From contig NZ_JAHXKI010000004.1 in NCBI RefSeq assembly GCF_019392195.1, positions 62,001-126,000 of the forward strand: a stretch of DNA of 64,000 bases. Direction: 5' to 3'. Below the pieces are notes generated by a model that worked only from the letters and a program-made list of their open reading frames with translations, was not told the DNA's origin and did no database searches. Position numbers and translations under genes: made by a program. Source of the DNA: Marinobacter sp. F4206. GTDB taxonomy: Bacteria > Pseudomonadota > Gammaproteobacteria > Pseudomonadales > Oleiphilaceae. This document shows, in pieces, positions 1-9,507 of this stretch. Position 1 is the stretch's first letter, and every line of letters starts with the position of its first letter.

Positions 1-156
1 ATGATGGCCGGTGAGGCGGACGAGGCCGGTTGCTTTCCGGAGGGTTCGTTTAACCGTGCGGTGGCGGACCGGCTAATGACGTTCGCCGAGATCAGCAAGA
101 AGCGCGGTAATGCCGACGCTGAAGAGGATAGAAGCAGTGACAAACGGAGCGACTGA
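1..156 (+). CDS. C-terminal fragment of an upstream gene (partial)
   Basis: Frame 1 is open from the first base to a TGA at 154-156 and gives a 51-residue hydrophilic tail rich in Asp, Glu, Lys and Arg, ending in a charged stretch. It also begins with two ATG codons, so I cannot tell whether it is a short complete ORF or, as I think more likely, the end of a gene that starts before the window. No family is recognisable. It overlaps the likely GTG start of the next gene by 20 bases, an arrangement typical of translationally coupled genes. Confidence 0.35.
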   Translation: MMAGEADEAGCFPEGSFNRAVADRLMTFAEISKKRGNADAEEDRSSDKRSD

Positions 157-988
157 GCGCCGTCGCGGCCGGATTATGGTGCTGCTGGACGGCTCCCGGG
201 TGAGCTATGCGGCATTGGAAGCGGCCGCGGACATTGCCGCGCAAACGGGCGCGGAGGTCCTGGGCATTTTTGTGGAAGAAGTGAACCTGTTACGCAGTGC
301 GGGATACAGTTTTTCCCGTGAAGTGGGTTCGGCATCCGGGATCAGTCGTTCCTTCGATGCGGCCCTGGTTGAGCACCGCCTTCAGCGTCTGGCGGACCAG
401 GCGCGTCAGGCGTTGGCACGGGCTATGGCCGGGCGCGGCGGCCATCATGCTCTTAGCGTCGCCCGTGGCCGGGTTGTCGAGGAGGTATTGGCGCTGGCGG
501 GACCGGAGGATTTGCTGGTTTTGGGCCGGGTGGGCTGGTCCTCCGCACCGGGTGCCCGGCTGGGCTCGACGGCTCGCGGGCTGATTCAGAGGTCTCCGGG
601 CCGGGTCCTGTTATGGTGTGAGCCGCCCGTAGCGACACCGGGACGGATCGTGGCTTTTCTTAATGACCACAACCAGGCCAATCATCGGGCAGTTCTCGCG
701 GCGGTAGAGGCGTCCAGGCGTTACCATCAGCCGATTACGGCCTTTCTGTGCCCGGGTAAGACAGTCCCGCCGGAGCATCTGACTGCCATCAGACGAGAGC
801 TGGATGTGCTTGGTGCGGATGCTCGGATTCGAACTCTGCCGGCCACCGATCCGGCCACGATTGCCCAGGCCGTACGCCAGGAGCATGCCTCTCAATTGGT
901 GGTCAGCCGCGAGTGTGGGCTGTTTCAGAATCCGGGCGCCGATCAGCTGTTGATTGCGGTCAATCTTCCGGTGACGGTTACGCCATAG
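137..988 (+). CDS. Tandem universal stress protein (UspA-like)
   Basis: This cytoplasmic protein of about 283 residues looks like two Usp folds in tandem. The first begins IMVLLDGSRVSYAALEAA, the usual first beta strand and helix, and has a conserved-looking strand DLLVLGRVG followed by a G-rich segment and RSPGRVLLW, which resembles the nucleotide-binding end of Usp domains. The second half (from about residue 170, RIVAFLNDHNQANHRAV) is more diverged. I chose GTG at 137 because AGAGGA lies 8 bases before it; the ATG at 110 has no good ribosome binding site and would enlarge the overlap with the upstream gene. ATP binding is a family property and is not assured for the degenerate second half. 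It is followed closely by a ZIP-like transporter gene, so the two may be co-transcribed. Confidence 0.7.
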   Translation: MTNGATERRRGRIMVLLDGSRVSYAALEAAADIAAQTGAEVLGIFVEEVNLLRSAGYSFSREVGSASGISRSFDAALVEHRLQRLADQARQALARAMAGRGGHHALSVARGRVVEEVLALAGPEDLLVLGRVGWSSAPGARLGSTARGLIQRSPGRVLLWCEPPVATPGRIVAFLNDHNQANHRAVLAAVEASRRYHQPITAFLCPGKTVPPEHLTAIRRELDVLGADARIRTLPATDPATIAQAVRQEHASQLVVSRECGLFQNPGADQLLIAVNLPVTVTP

Positions 989-1032
989 CCTTGGCAGGAT
1001 GACTGCTTTTTTGGAATTTCGGGGTTGCCTTA

Positions 1033-1758
1033 ATGATTCTGGATGTACTTTACGTTGTGGGTTTGACGGCACTGGCCGGTGCCTGTATCCCACTAGGCGG
1101 TTTGCTGGCCCGTATCGAGAAGATTGGCCCTAATTGGCTGGAACAGGAGTTCCGACATTTCCTGATCGCGTTTGGTGGGGGCATCCTGCTTGGCGCGGTG
1201 GCGGTGGTTCTGGTTCCGCAAGGACAGTCGAGTATGGGCGGTTCGTTATGGGCGATACCGACCATCGTCGCGGGCGGGCTGTTGTTCTTCCTGGTGGAGC
1301 GGATGCTCGGGCTCCGGCGGCGGGAATCCCCCCAGTTGATGGGGTTGATGCTGGATTTTGTGCCGGAGGCAACGGCGTTGGGTGGGCTTGCGGTGGCCAA
1401 CCCGGGTATGGCGCCGCTGCTGGCGGTACTGATTGCCCTGCAGAACCTGCCAGAGGGCTTTAACGCTTATCGGGAGTTATGTGCTCTGCCGGGTTACACG
1501 TCAAAAAAGACGCTGGCGTTCATGGCGGTGCTGGTAACGGCCGGCCCGATTGCGGGTCTCCTCGGGTACTTCTTCCTGTCGGAACAGCCCGTTTTACTGG
1601 GGGCTATGATGCTTGCGGCTTCCGGCGGGATTCTTTATCTGATCTTTCAGGACATTGCACCCCAGTCCCGGCTTGACCGACACTGGGGGCCGCCGCTTGG
1701 CGCGGTCGTCGGTTTCTGTCTGGCACTGTTCAGCCATGAACTGGTCACGACCGTGTGA
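1033..1758 (+). CDS. ZIP-family-like membrane protein with altered metal motifs
   Basis: The 241-residue protein has about seven to eight hydrophobic segments and the two signature helices of ZIP divalent-metal transporters. The fourth helix reads LDFVPEATALGG and the fifth ALQNLPEGFNAY, matching the HNxPEG-type motifs but with the usual first His replaced by Leu-Asp in one and by Gln in the other. A long hydrophilic His-rich loop, common in ZIPs, is absent. Zn or Fe import is the family role; with these substitutions the substrate here is uncertain. It lies 44 bases after the stress-protein gene and ends 8 bases from the convergent ftsH-like gene, with no obvious terminator between. Confidence 0.7.
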   Translation: MILDVLYVVGLTALAGACIPLGGLLARIEKIGPNWLEQEFRHFLIAFGGGILLGAVAVVLVPQGQSSMGGSLWAIPTIVAGGLLFFLVERMLGLRRRESPQLMGLMLDFVPEATALGGLAVANPGMAPLLAVLIALQNLPEGFNAYRELCALPGYTSKKTLAFMAVLVTAGPIAGLLGYFFLSEQPVLLGAMMLAASGGILYLIFQDIAPQSRLDRHWGPPLGAVVGFCLALFSHELVTTV

Positions 1759-1766
1759 ACTGACCG

Positions 1767-3674
1767 TCAGGCAATTTTCCGCGCGTCTTCCTTTCGAAGC
1801 ACCTCTTCGATCTCTTCGGCGGAAAGGGTCTCCTGCTTCAGAACAGCCTTTGCCAGGGCCTCCAGTTGCTGCCGGTGTTCCGTCAGGAAGTCGATGGTCG
1901 CTTTTTCCAGGGCCAGGAGTTGTGACTGGATTTCAGTATCAATCAGCTCAGCCATTTTCTCGCTGAACTCCCGGGGCAGCCCCATTTCCCGGCCCAGGAA
2001 AACGTGCTCCTCGCCAATGCTCAGCCCCAGTGGGCCAATCTTTTCGCTCATACCCCATTGCCCGATCATCCGACGGATCAGGGTGGTCGCCTCTTTGAGA
2101 TCGTTCTGGGCACCGGTGCTCACTTCGCCATAGATCAGCTTTTCCGCGGACCGGCCACCCAGCATCACCTTGATCCGGTCTTTCAGGTAACTCTCGGTGT
2201 AGTTGTACTGATCGTCTTTCGGGGTTTGCTCGGTCACCCCCATGGCCATGCCATGCGGGATAATGGTGATTTTCGTCAACGGATCAGCCTTGGGCATGTA
2301 GTAGGCCATGATCGCGTGTCCGCACTCGTGGTAAGCCACCGCTTCCCGTTCTTCCTTCGAAAGATGAGCGTCCCGTTCTTCGCCAAGAATGATGCGATCC
2401 CGGGCCAGTTCAAAGCAGTGGGCATTGACCTCGTGAAGGTTTTCCCGGGCCGCTGTCAGCGCTGCTTCGTTCACCAGGTTCTTCAGGTCGGCACCGGAAA
2501 AGCCAATGGTGCGAGCCGCTACCTGATCAAGGTCCACATCCGCGGCTAGCGGCACCTTTCGCACATGCACCTGAAGGATTGCCCCGCGGGCCTCCTTGTG
2601 GGGACGATCCAGAGTGATCTTGCGATCGAACCGTCCCGGTCTCAGTAGCGCGCTGTCCAGGACGTCCGGGCGGTTGGTGGCAGCGAGAACCAGAATATTC
2701 TCGTGGGGTTCGAAACCGTCCATTTCGGTGAGTATCTGGTTCAGGGTCTGTTCCCGCTCATCGTGCCCACCGCCAAGCCCGGTGCCCCGGGAGCGGCCGA
2801 TGGCGTCAAGTTCGTCTATAAAGATCAGCGCTGGCGGGTCCTTGCGGGCGTTCTGGAACATGTCACGCACCCGGGCCGCGCCGACACCGACGAACATCTC
2901 GATGAATTCCGAAGCGCTGATGCTGAAGAAAGGCACTTCCGCCTCGCCGGCGATGGCCCGCGCCAGTAAGGTTTTACCGGTGCCTGGTGGCCCGACCAGC
3001 AGAACGCCTTTGGGCATTTCCGCACCCAGTGCCCGGTATTTCTCCGGGGATTTCAGAAAATCGATGATTTCGCTGATTTCCCGCTTTGCTGATTCAATGC
3101 CCGCGACATCGTCCAGTGTGGTGGTTGAGGTTTCCTTCCGGGCGAGGCGAGCCTTGGATTTGCCATAGTCAAACGGGCCGCCGCCTTGTGTCATGCGCTT
3201 CTGGGCCGCGCCCCAGAACCAGAACATAAGAGCCAGGAGCAATATCCAGGGCAGGAAGCCGCGAATCATCTCCTGCCACCAGGGCAGCCCCGAGGGCGTG
3301 GCCCTGATGGTAATGTCGTACTCCTCCAGCAGTGGCAGCAAGGCTGGGTCTTCCATCGGCGGGCGGATGGTATGAAACCCGGTACTGCTGGCCTGGGCGG
3401 ATCTGTCCGAGCTGAAGGATGCCGCGCCGCTGTCCGTGAACTGCCCGGTGATACTTTCCTCCATCAGAGTGACTTCCGCCACCTCACTGCTCACCACCGC
3501 CGTCTTGAACTCGGAGTAGGCCAGTTCCTGCAGCTTGGGCTGACCGCTATCCTGAAGCCAGAGCACCATCAGGAAGATGGCCGCACTGAGCCACAGGAAG
3601 GAATACTGGTTTGGAATAGCCGGCTGTTGGTTGTCCGACGGTTTACGGTTTTCGGGCTCGTTGGGCGCTGTCAT
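1767..3674 (-). CDS. ftsH: ATP-dependent zinc metalloprotease, FtsH family
   Basis: This is a membrane-anchored AAA+ protease of 635 residues that would degrade misfolded or short-lived membrane and cytosolic proteins. A transmembrane segment lies at about 25-42, a periplasmic domain follows, and a second transmembrane segment at about 138-156. Walker A GPPGTGKT is at 228-235, Walker B LIFIDELDAIG at about 283-293, and the zinc site HECGH at 449-453. The C-terminal helical protease domain is complete and length is normal. GGAG lies 7 bases upstream of the ATG. The classic ftsH sits beside rlmE (ftsJ) and folP; here the neighbours are different, so this may be a second FtsH paralog. It overlaps the preceding small gene by 4 bases (ATGA), so the two are probably translated together. 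Confidence 0.93.
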   Translation of the reverse strand: MTAPNEPENRKPSDNQQPAIPNQYSFLWLSAAIFLMVLWLQDSGQPKLQELAYSEFKTAVVSSEVAEVTLMEESITGQFTDSGAASFSSDRSAQASSTGFHTIRPPMEDPALLPLLEEYDITIRATPSGLPWWQEMIRGFLPWILLLALMFWFWGAAQKRMTQGGGPFDYGKSKARLARKETSTTTLDDVAGIESAKREISEIIDFLKSPEKYRALGAEMPKGVLLVGPPGTGKTLLARAIAGEAEVPFFSISASEFIEMFVGVGAARVRDMFQNARKDPPALIFIDELDAIGRSRGTGLGGGHDEREQTLNQILTEMDGFEPHENILVLAATNRPDVLDSALLRPGRFDRKITLDRPHKEARGAILQVHVRKVPLAADVDLDQVAARTIGFSGADLKNLVNEAALTAARENLHEVNAHCFELARDRIILGEERDAHLSKEEREAVAYHECGHAIMAYYMPKADPLTKITIIPHGMAMGVTEQTPKDDQYNYTESYLKDRIKVMLGGRSAEKLIYGEVSTGAQNDLKEATTLIRRMIGQWGMSEKIGPLGLSIGEEHVFLGREMGLPREFSEKMAELIDTEIQSQLLALEKATIDFLTEHRQQLEALAKAVLKQETLSAEEIEEVLRKEDARKIA

Positions 3675-3919
3675 TTCGGTCTCCGGTCACCCTCCATGAT
3701 TTTCGCCACAAAAACGGATTTTCCATAGGTTTCGAAGGACCACTTCATGGTGTCCGATAGCACCTTCATGACTTCGTCGTACTCCCCGAAAAGCTCGGTG
3801 CTCATGCGCCCTGGATACACCTCCAGCCCGGTTTTCTCCAAACGGGCGATGAGGTCCCAGATCGGTTGTTTGTAATCGTCTTTGAGCGGATAGCAGCTCA
3901 GTTGAACAGACAGGAACAT
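3671..3919 (-). CDS. YkoF/MTH1187-type thiamine-binding-like small protein
   Basis: An 82-residue protein resembling the small ferredoxin-like-fold family that includes the thiamine/HMP-binding YkoF and MTH1187 proteins. It starts with a beta strand MFLSVQLSCYPL and has the family pattern of a helix with WDLIARLEKTGLEVYPGRMST and a later segment FGEYDEVMKVLSDTM. I placed the start at the internal ATG because GGAGG sits 5 bases before it; the ATG four codons upstream (3931) has no visible ribosome site. It overlaps ftsH by 4 bases. The functional link with a membrane protease is not known to me; ligand binding is inferred from the family only. Confidence 0.68.
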   Translation of the reverse strand: MFLSVQLSCYPLKDDYKQPIWDLIARLEKTGLEVYPGRMSTELFGEYDEVMKVLSDTMKWSFETYGKSVFVAKIMEGDRRPK

Positions 3920-3958
3920 ACTCGCCTCCATGGTCAGTATTTCAGTTGCCCGGCAGTG

Positions 3959-5722
3959 TCAGTAGCCCCGGGCCGAAGACGTGCTTCGCCTCGGATCGGC
4001 GCCACCATACAACGTGCCGTCCCTACCAATCATAATACTCTGAATGGCGCCCATGGCCGAATCCGTCACTACGGTATGGCCACGCCCCTCCAGCAGTTCG
4101 ATGGTGTCCGGGCTGATTCCCTGTTCGATCCGAATCTCGTCCGGCAACCACTGGTGATGCACGCGGGGCGCGTTGACGGCTGTCTGGATGTTCATTCCAT
4201 GATCGACCACATTCATGATCACCTGCAGCGTGGTGGTGATAATCCGGGACCCCCCCGGGCTGCCGGTAACGAGGAAATTCTTGCCGTCTTTCTTGACGAT
4301 CGTTGGTGACATGGAACTGAGCATGCGTTTGCCCGGTTCCACCTTGTTGGCTTCGCCGCCGATCAGGCCGTAGGCGTTCGGTACGCCGGGTTTGGCGCTG
4401 AAGTCGTCCATCTCATTGTTGAGCAGGAAGCCGGCCCCCTTAACGGTGATGCCCGAACCATAGCTGAAATTGATGGTATAGGTGTTGGACACGGCATTGC
4501 CCCATTTATCCACGACCGAAAAATGGGTGGTTTCCGGGCTTTCATAGGCCGCCGGCCGTCCCGGACTGATCTCGCTGGCTGGCCGGGCTCGGTCCGGATC
4601 AATGCTGCCACGAAGTTCTTCGGCGTAGTCCTTGCTGGTCAGGCCCGGCAGGGGAACCTCCACGAAATCGGTGTCGCCGAGATATTCGGAGCGATCTGCA
4701 TACGCCAGCTTCATGGCCTCAGCCATCAGGTGAAGGGTGTCTGCGGAGTTGTGGCCGGATTCGCCGATCGGGTAGCCCTCGAGAATGTTCAGTATCTGGA
4801 TAATGTGGGTACCGCCGGAAGAGGGCGGGGACATGGAGTAGATGTCGTATCCCCTGTAGCTGCCATGCACCGGCTCCCGAACCACGGGTTGATAGGCTTT
4901 CAGATCCTCTTCGGTAATCAGGCCGCCATGGCGCTCCATCTCCTCCGCGATCAGTTCGGCTGTTTTGCCCTCGTAGAATCCCTTTACTCCATCGACGGCG
5001 ATTCGGTGCAGGGTTTTAGTCAGGTCGGGCTGGCGGAAGAGGTCGCCGGGCTGGTACGCGGTGCCGTCTGCCTTATAAAAGGTGTCGAGGGTGGCGGGCC
5101 AGCGCTCGAGGCGCGACCGCGCGGATTCCAGACCTTCCGTGAACCGCTTGGGCACCGTGAATCCGTCGCGGGCCAGTCTGATAGCTGGGGCCAGAGCCTC
5201 CTTGAGCGAGAGTGTGCCATGGCGTTCAAGCGCCAGTGCCAGTCCGGCGACTGTGCCCGGGACGCCAGCGGCCAGGTGGGTGAAGCGGCTCCGGTTTTTA
5301 ACCACCTCGCCGTTGTTATCCTGAAACATGGTTTCGGTGGCGGCGGCCGGCGCCTGTTCCCGGTAATCAATGGCCTCCGGGGCACTGCCATCACCCTTGG
5401 CGATGAGCATGAAGCCGCCGCCGCCAATGTTCCCGGATCGGGGCTGGGTCACGGCGAGGGCGAATCCTGCGGTTACGGCGGCGTCTATGGCGTTACCGCC
5501 GTCTTTCAGCACCTGCAGGGCGACCTCGGTTGCCAGGGCGTGGCTGGTTGCGACCATGCCGTGCTGGGCAACGACCGGATGAAAGCGTTCGCCCTCGAGA
5601 ATGGCCTGACCGGATGCCGGAATTGCTGCAGTGATCGAGAGGATAAAGGCGATGACGCGCAGGCCGCCTGAGCGTGTCCTGAGGCGGGTCTTCCGTGTTT
5701 GCCGCTGAGGGGCGCTGTCCAT
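3959..5722 (-). CDS. ggt: Gamma-glutamyltransferase precursor
   Basis: This 587-residue periplasmic enzyme would hydrolyse glutathione or transfer its gamma-glutamyl group, feeding glutathione recycling or use as a sulfur and amino acid source. An N-terminal signal sequence (basic stretch then about residues 23-40, ending ASGQA) is visible. The precursor self-cleaves before the catalytic Thr, here Thr398 of TTHFSVVD, and the small-subunit motif PGGSRIITT lies further on. The oxyanion region SMSPPSSGG is at about 296-304. GAGGAA lies 8 bases before the ATG. It is transcribed away from purU, and is the last gene of a minus-strand group or alone. Confidence 0.93.
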   Translation of the reverse strand: MDSAPQRQTRKTRLRTRSGGLRVIAFILSITAAIPASGQAILEGERFHPVVAQHGMVATSHALATEVALQVLKDGGNAIDAAVTAGFALAVTQPRSGNIGGGGFMLIAKGDGSAPEAIDYREQAPAAATETMFQDNNGEVVKNRSRFTHLAAGVPGTVAGLALALERHGTLSLKEALAPAIRLARDGFTVPKRFTEGLESARSRLERWPATLDTFYKADGTAYQPGDLFRQPDLTKTLHRIAVDGVKGFYEGKTAELIAEEMERHGGLITEEDLKAYQPVVREPVHGSYRGYDIYSMSPPSSGGTHIIQILNILEGYPIGESGHNSADTLHLMAEAMKLAYADRSEYLGDTDFVEVPLPGLTSKDYAEELRGSIDPDRARPASEISPGRPAAYESPETTHFSVVDKWGNAVSNTYTINFSYGSGITVKGAGFLLNNEMDDFSAKPGVPNAYGLIGGEANKVEPGKRMLSSMSPTIVKKDGKNFLVTGSPGGSRIITTTLQVIMNVVDHGMNIQTAVNAPRVHHQWLPDEIRIEQGISPDTIELLEGRGHTVVTDSAMGAIQSIMIGRDGTLYGGADPRRSTSSARGY

Positions 5723-5865
5723 GATTCTGTTCCTCGTTTCTGACGTCGAGATAGGCTATGATAGCCGGTCATTTTAATAGGTGCGTAACGTCAACCTGTC
5801 GAGTTTCCGCCAGTGATTCCCCTGCGCACCTGCTTTCCCGGATTTTAGTTGAAGGAAAGGCTTCC

Positions 5866-6720
5866 ATGGAGCATACCTATCGTCTTGTGATTTCCTGCCC
5901 CGACCGGGTCGGAATTGTCGCCAAGGTGAGTAATTTTCTGTCCACCTACAATGGCTGGATTACCGAGGCGAGTCACCATTCGGATACCCACACCGGCTGG
6001 TTCTTCATGCGCCACGAGATCAAGGCCAGTTCCATTCCCTTTGGCCTTGACCAGTTCCGTGCGGCGTTCGAGCCCATTGCCCGCGAATTCGACATGAACT
6101 GGCACATCGCGGATTCGGCCCAGCCCAAGAAAGTTATTCTCATGTGCAGCAAGGAATCCCATTGTGTGGCCGACCTGCTGTACCGCTGGCACAGCAAGGA
6201 AATTAATGCCGAGATCGTAGCGGTGATTTCCAACCACGACGATCTTCGCCGTATGGTCGAATGGCATGAAATTCCCTATCACCATGTGCCGGTGAGCAAG
6301 GAAAACAAGGCCGAGGCGTTCGCCCATATCGACGAACTTTTCCAGCAGTACGATGCCGATGTGGTCGTTCTGGCCCGTTACATGCAAATCCTTCCCGCCG
6401 AGCTTTGCGCCCGGCATGCCGGCAAGGTCATCAATATCCACCACAGCTTTTTGCCCTCATTTGCCGGGGCCCGCCCGTATCACCAGGCCTACAGCCGGGG
6501 TGTGAAGCTGATTGGTGCGACCTGTCACTACGTGACTCAGGATCTGGACGAAGGGCCGATCATTGAGCAAGACGTCATTCGCATCACCCACAGCGATTCC
6601 ATTGAAGACATGGTGCGCCTGGGCAAAGATGTGGAGAAGAACGTGCTGGCACGTGGCCTGCGGTCTCATATCGAGGATCGCGTGATCACCTATGAAAACA
6701 AGACCGTGGTGTTTGATTGA
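5866..6720 (+). CDS. purU: Formyltetrahydrofolate deformylase
   Basis: PurU splits 10-formyltetrahydrofolate into formate and tetrahydrofolate, balancing the one-carbon pool for purine and methionine synthesis. The 284-residue product has an N-terminal ACT domain (about 5-80, beginning YRLVISCPDRVGIVAKV) and a C-terminal formyltransferase domain (about 88-275) with the hallmark INIHHSFLPSFAGA and the catalytic Asp region DLDEGPIIEQ (Asp228). The ATG at 5866 is preceded by GAAGGAAAGG; an open frame extends upstream to 5758 but lacks a ribosome site and family similarity. Gene length matches the E. coli enzyme (280 residues). Confidence 0.95.
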   Translation: MEHTYRLVISCPDRVGIVAKVSNFLSTYNGWITEASHHSDTHTGWFFMRHEIKASSIPFGLDQFRAAFEPIAREFDMNWHIADSAQPKKVILMCSKESHCVADLLYRWHSKEINAEIVAVISNHDDLRRMVEWHEIPYHHVPVSKENKAEAFAHIDELFQQYDADVVVLARYMQILPAELCARHAGKVINIHHSFLPSFAGARPYHQAYSRGVKLIGATCHYVTQDLDEGPIIEQDVIRITHSDSIEDMVRLGKDVEKNVLARGLRSHIEDRVITYENKTVVFD

Positions 6721-6846
6721 GGCCGTCTCACAGTTGCCCCGGTGCGGGTGCGATTGTGGTAGACTTGGCGGCTTGTTGAAGAATAACTAGGGGGCCCGGA
6801 AACGGCCCTGACACGACTTCCAGATAACGCAAAGGAACCTTTCTCG

Positions 6847-9456
6847 ATGGGTGAGTTAGCCAAAGAGATCCTGCCGGTAAATATTGAAGATGAGCTAAAA
6901 CAGTCCTACCTCGACTACGCCATGAGCGTCATCGTTGGCCGGGCTCTGCCGGACGTGAGGGATGGCCTCAAGCCGGTACACCGGCGGGTTCTGTTCGCCA
7001 TGTCCGAACTGAACAACGACTGGAACAAGGCCTACAAGAAATCCGCCCGTGTGGTGGGTGATGTTATCGGTAAATACCACCCTCACGGTGACTCTGCGGT
7101 CTACGACACCATCGTTCGTATGGCTCAGCCGTTTTCTCTCCGGTACCCGCTGGTCGATGGTCAGGGTAACTTTGGTTCCATCGACGGTGATAACGCGGCA
7201 GCCATGCGTTACACCGAGATCCGGATGGAGAAGGTCGCGCACTCGCTGCTGGCGGATCTTGAGAAGGAAACGGTGGATTATGTCGATAACTACGACGGCA
7301 CCGAGCGTATTCCTGATGTGTTGCCGACCCGGGTTCCCAATCTGCTGGTCAATGGTTCTTCCGGTATTGCCGTCGGTATGGCGACCAATATTCCTCCCCA
7401 CAACCTGACCGAGGTGGTTAACGGTTGTCTGGAACTGATCAATAACCCGGACCTGACCGTCGACGAGTTGATGGAGTTTATTCCCGGTCCGGACTTTCCG
7501 ACGCAGGGCATCATCAATGGTCGCGCCGGCATCGTTGAGGCGTATCGCACCGGCCGTGGCCGCATTTACATCCGTGCCCGCCATGAAATTGAGCACGACA
7601 ACAAGACTAATCGCGATGCGATCATCATCACCGAGCTGCCGTACCAGCTGAACAAGGCACGGTTGATCGAGAAGATCGCCGAGCTGGTGAAAGAGAAGCG
7701 TCTTGAGGGCATTTCCGAACTCCGGGACGAATCCAACAAGGAAGGCATCCGGGTGGTGATCGAGTTGCGTCGCGGTGAGAACCCGGACGTTATCGTCAAC
7801 AACCTGTTTGCCCAGACGCAGCTTGAAACCGTGTTTGGTATCAACATGGTTGCGCTGATCAATGGTGAGCCGAAGACCCTCAACCTGAAGGAAATGCTGG
7901 ATGCGTTCGTGCGTCACCGCCGTGAAGTGGTGACCCGCCGGACCATTTTCGAGCTGCGCAAGGCAAGGGAGCGGGGTCACATTCTCGAAGGTCTGACCGT
8001 TGCCCTGGCGAACATCGATGAAATCATTGAGCTGATCAAGGCTTCGCCGTCGGCGACGGAAGCCAAAGAAAAGCTGATGGACAAGGGTTGGTCACCCGGT
8101 GATGTTCTGGCCATGCTGGAACGCGCCGGTGAGGACGCGTGCCGGCCGGACGACCTGCCGGAGATCTATGGCCTGCGTGAAGGGTTGTATCACCTGTCGC
8201 CGGAGCAGGCCCAGGCCATTCTGGACTTGCGTCTGCATCGCCTGACGGGTCTGGAAACCGAGAAGCTGCAGAACGAGTACAAGGAAATCCTGGACAAGAT
8301 CGCTGATCTGCTGGACATTCTGGGCGATCCGGACCGCCTGATGCAGGTCATTCGCGAGGAACTGGAAGCCATCGTGACCGAATTCGGTGACGAGCGCCGC
8401 ACCGAAATCACCAGCTCTCGCCGCGACCTTACTATCGCGGATCTGATCGACGAAGAAGACCTGGTTGTGACGATTTCGCACAGCGGTTACGCGAAGACCC
8501 AGGCCGTTGAAGACTATCAGGCCCAGCGCCGTGGTGGTCGAGGCAAGGCAGCTACGTCCATGAAGGATGAGGATTTTGTCGAAAAGCTGCTGGTGGCCAA
8601 CTCCCATGACACCATTCTGTGCTTTTCCAACCGCGGCAAGGTCTACTGGCTGCGGGTGTTCGAAATCCCCCGTGCCAGCCGTGCGTCCCGCGGTCGACCG
8701 ATGGTGAACATCCTGCCGCTGGACGAGGGCGAACGGATCACTACCTTCCTGCCGGTCCGCGACTATCCGGAAGACCAGTTTGTACTGATGGCGACCTCTG
8801 CCGGCGTGGTCAAGAAAACCCCGCTGCCCAACTTCTCCCGCCCCCGGAGCAGCGGTTTGATCGCCCTGTCCCTGGATGAAGGTGACACGCTGATTGGCGC
8901 CGCCATTACCGAAGGCGATGCCGAGGTTATGCTGTTCTCCACCGCCGGCAAGGCCGTCCGCTTCAATGAGGAAGCGGTGCGCCCGATGAGTCGGACGGCC
9001 CGCGGTGTTCGCGGTATCAAGATGCCGGAAGGGCACCACGTTGTTTCCCTGATTATTCCCCAGGAAGACGGTGTGATTCTGACCGCCAGTGAAAACGGCT
9101 ACGGCAAACGGACCGCGATTGATGAGTTCCCGACCTACGGCCGGGGCAGTCAGGGCGTCATTGCGATGCAGTGTTCCGAGCGGAACGGCAATCTGGTGAC
9201 GGCACTGCAGCTGTTCGATGGCGATGAGATGATGCTGATCTCCGACAAGGGCACGCTGGTAAGGACCCGTACCGATGAGGTCTCGGTTCTGAGCCGGAAC
9301 ACCCAGGGTGTGCGTCTGATCAAGCTGAGCCAGGAAGACGAACGCCTTGTAGGTGTGGAGCGTATTGCCGAAACCGACGATGAAGAAGTCGACGGTGAAG
9401 AAGGCGCGGATGTCTCCGGTGAAAGCAGCCCTGAAGAGGGGGCCGGCGAGGAATAA
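6847..9456 (+). CDS. gyrA: DNA gyrase subunit A
   Basis: GyrA, 869 residues, is the breakage-reunion subunit of gyrase, which with GyrB introduces negative supercoils. Numbering coincides with E. coli: catalytic Tyr122 in [10 protein letters not shown], and the quinolone-resistance positions are wild type, Ser83 and Asp87 in [15 protein letters not shown]. The C-terminal beta-pinwheel contains the GyrA-box-like QRRGGRGK. The end is a very acidic tail rich in Glu, Asp and Gly. AAAGGAAC lies before the ATG. It opens the plus-strand cluster leading to serC and the aromatic genes, the same order as in Pseudomonas. Confidence 0.98.
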   Translation: MGELAKEILPVNIEDELKQSYLDYAMSVIVGRALPDVRDGLKPVHRRVLFAMSELNNDWNKAYKKSARVVGDVIGKYHPHGDSAVYDTIVRMAQPFSLRYPLVDGQGNFGSIDGDNAAAMRYTEIRMEKVAHSLLADLEKETVDYVDNYDGTERIPDVLPTRVPNLLVNGSSGIAVGMATNIPPHNLTEVVNGCLELINNPDLTVDELMEFIPGPDFPTQGIINGRAGIVEAYRTGRGRIYIRARHEIEHDNKTNRDAIIITELPYQLNKARLIEKIAELVKEKRLEGISELRDESNKEGIRVVIELRRGENPDVIVNNLFAQTQLETVFGINMVALINGEPKTLNLKEMLDAFVRHRREVVTRRTIFELRKARERGHILEGLTVALANIDEIIELIKASPSATEAKEKLMDKGWSPGDVLAMLERAGEDACRPDDLPEIYGLREGLYHLSPEQAQAILDLRLHRLTGLETEKLQNEYKEILDKIADLLDILGDPDRLMQVIREELEAIVTEFGDERRTEITSSRRDLTIADLIDEEDLVVTISHSGYAKTQAVEDYQAQRRGGRGKAATSMKDEDFVEKLLVANSHDTILCFSNRGKVYWLRVFEIPRASRASRGRPMVNILPLDEGERITTFLPVRDYPEDQFVLMATSAGVVKKTPLPNFSRPRSSGLIALSLDEGDTLIGAAITEGDAEVMLFSTAGKAVRFNEEAVRPMSRTARGVRGIKMPEGHHVVSLIIPQEDGVILTASENGYGKRTAIDEFPTYGRGSQGVIAMQCSERNGNLVTALQLFDGDEMMLISDKGTLVRTRTDEVSVLSRNTQGVRLIKLSQEDERLVGVERIAETDDEEVDGEEGADVSGESSPEEGAGEE

Positions 9457-9507
9457 GCCGGCACTGCCACAAGACTGAATCAGTAAGACTTGAGAGATCA
9501 CAGGATC

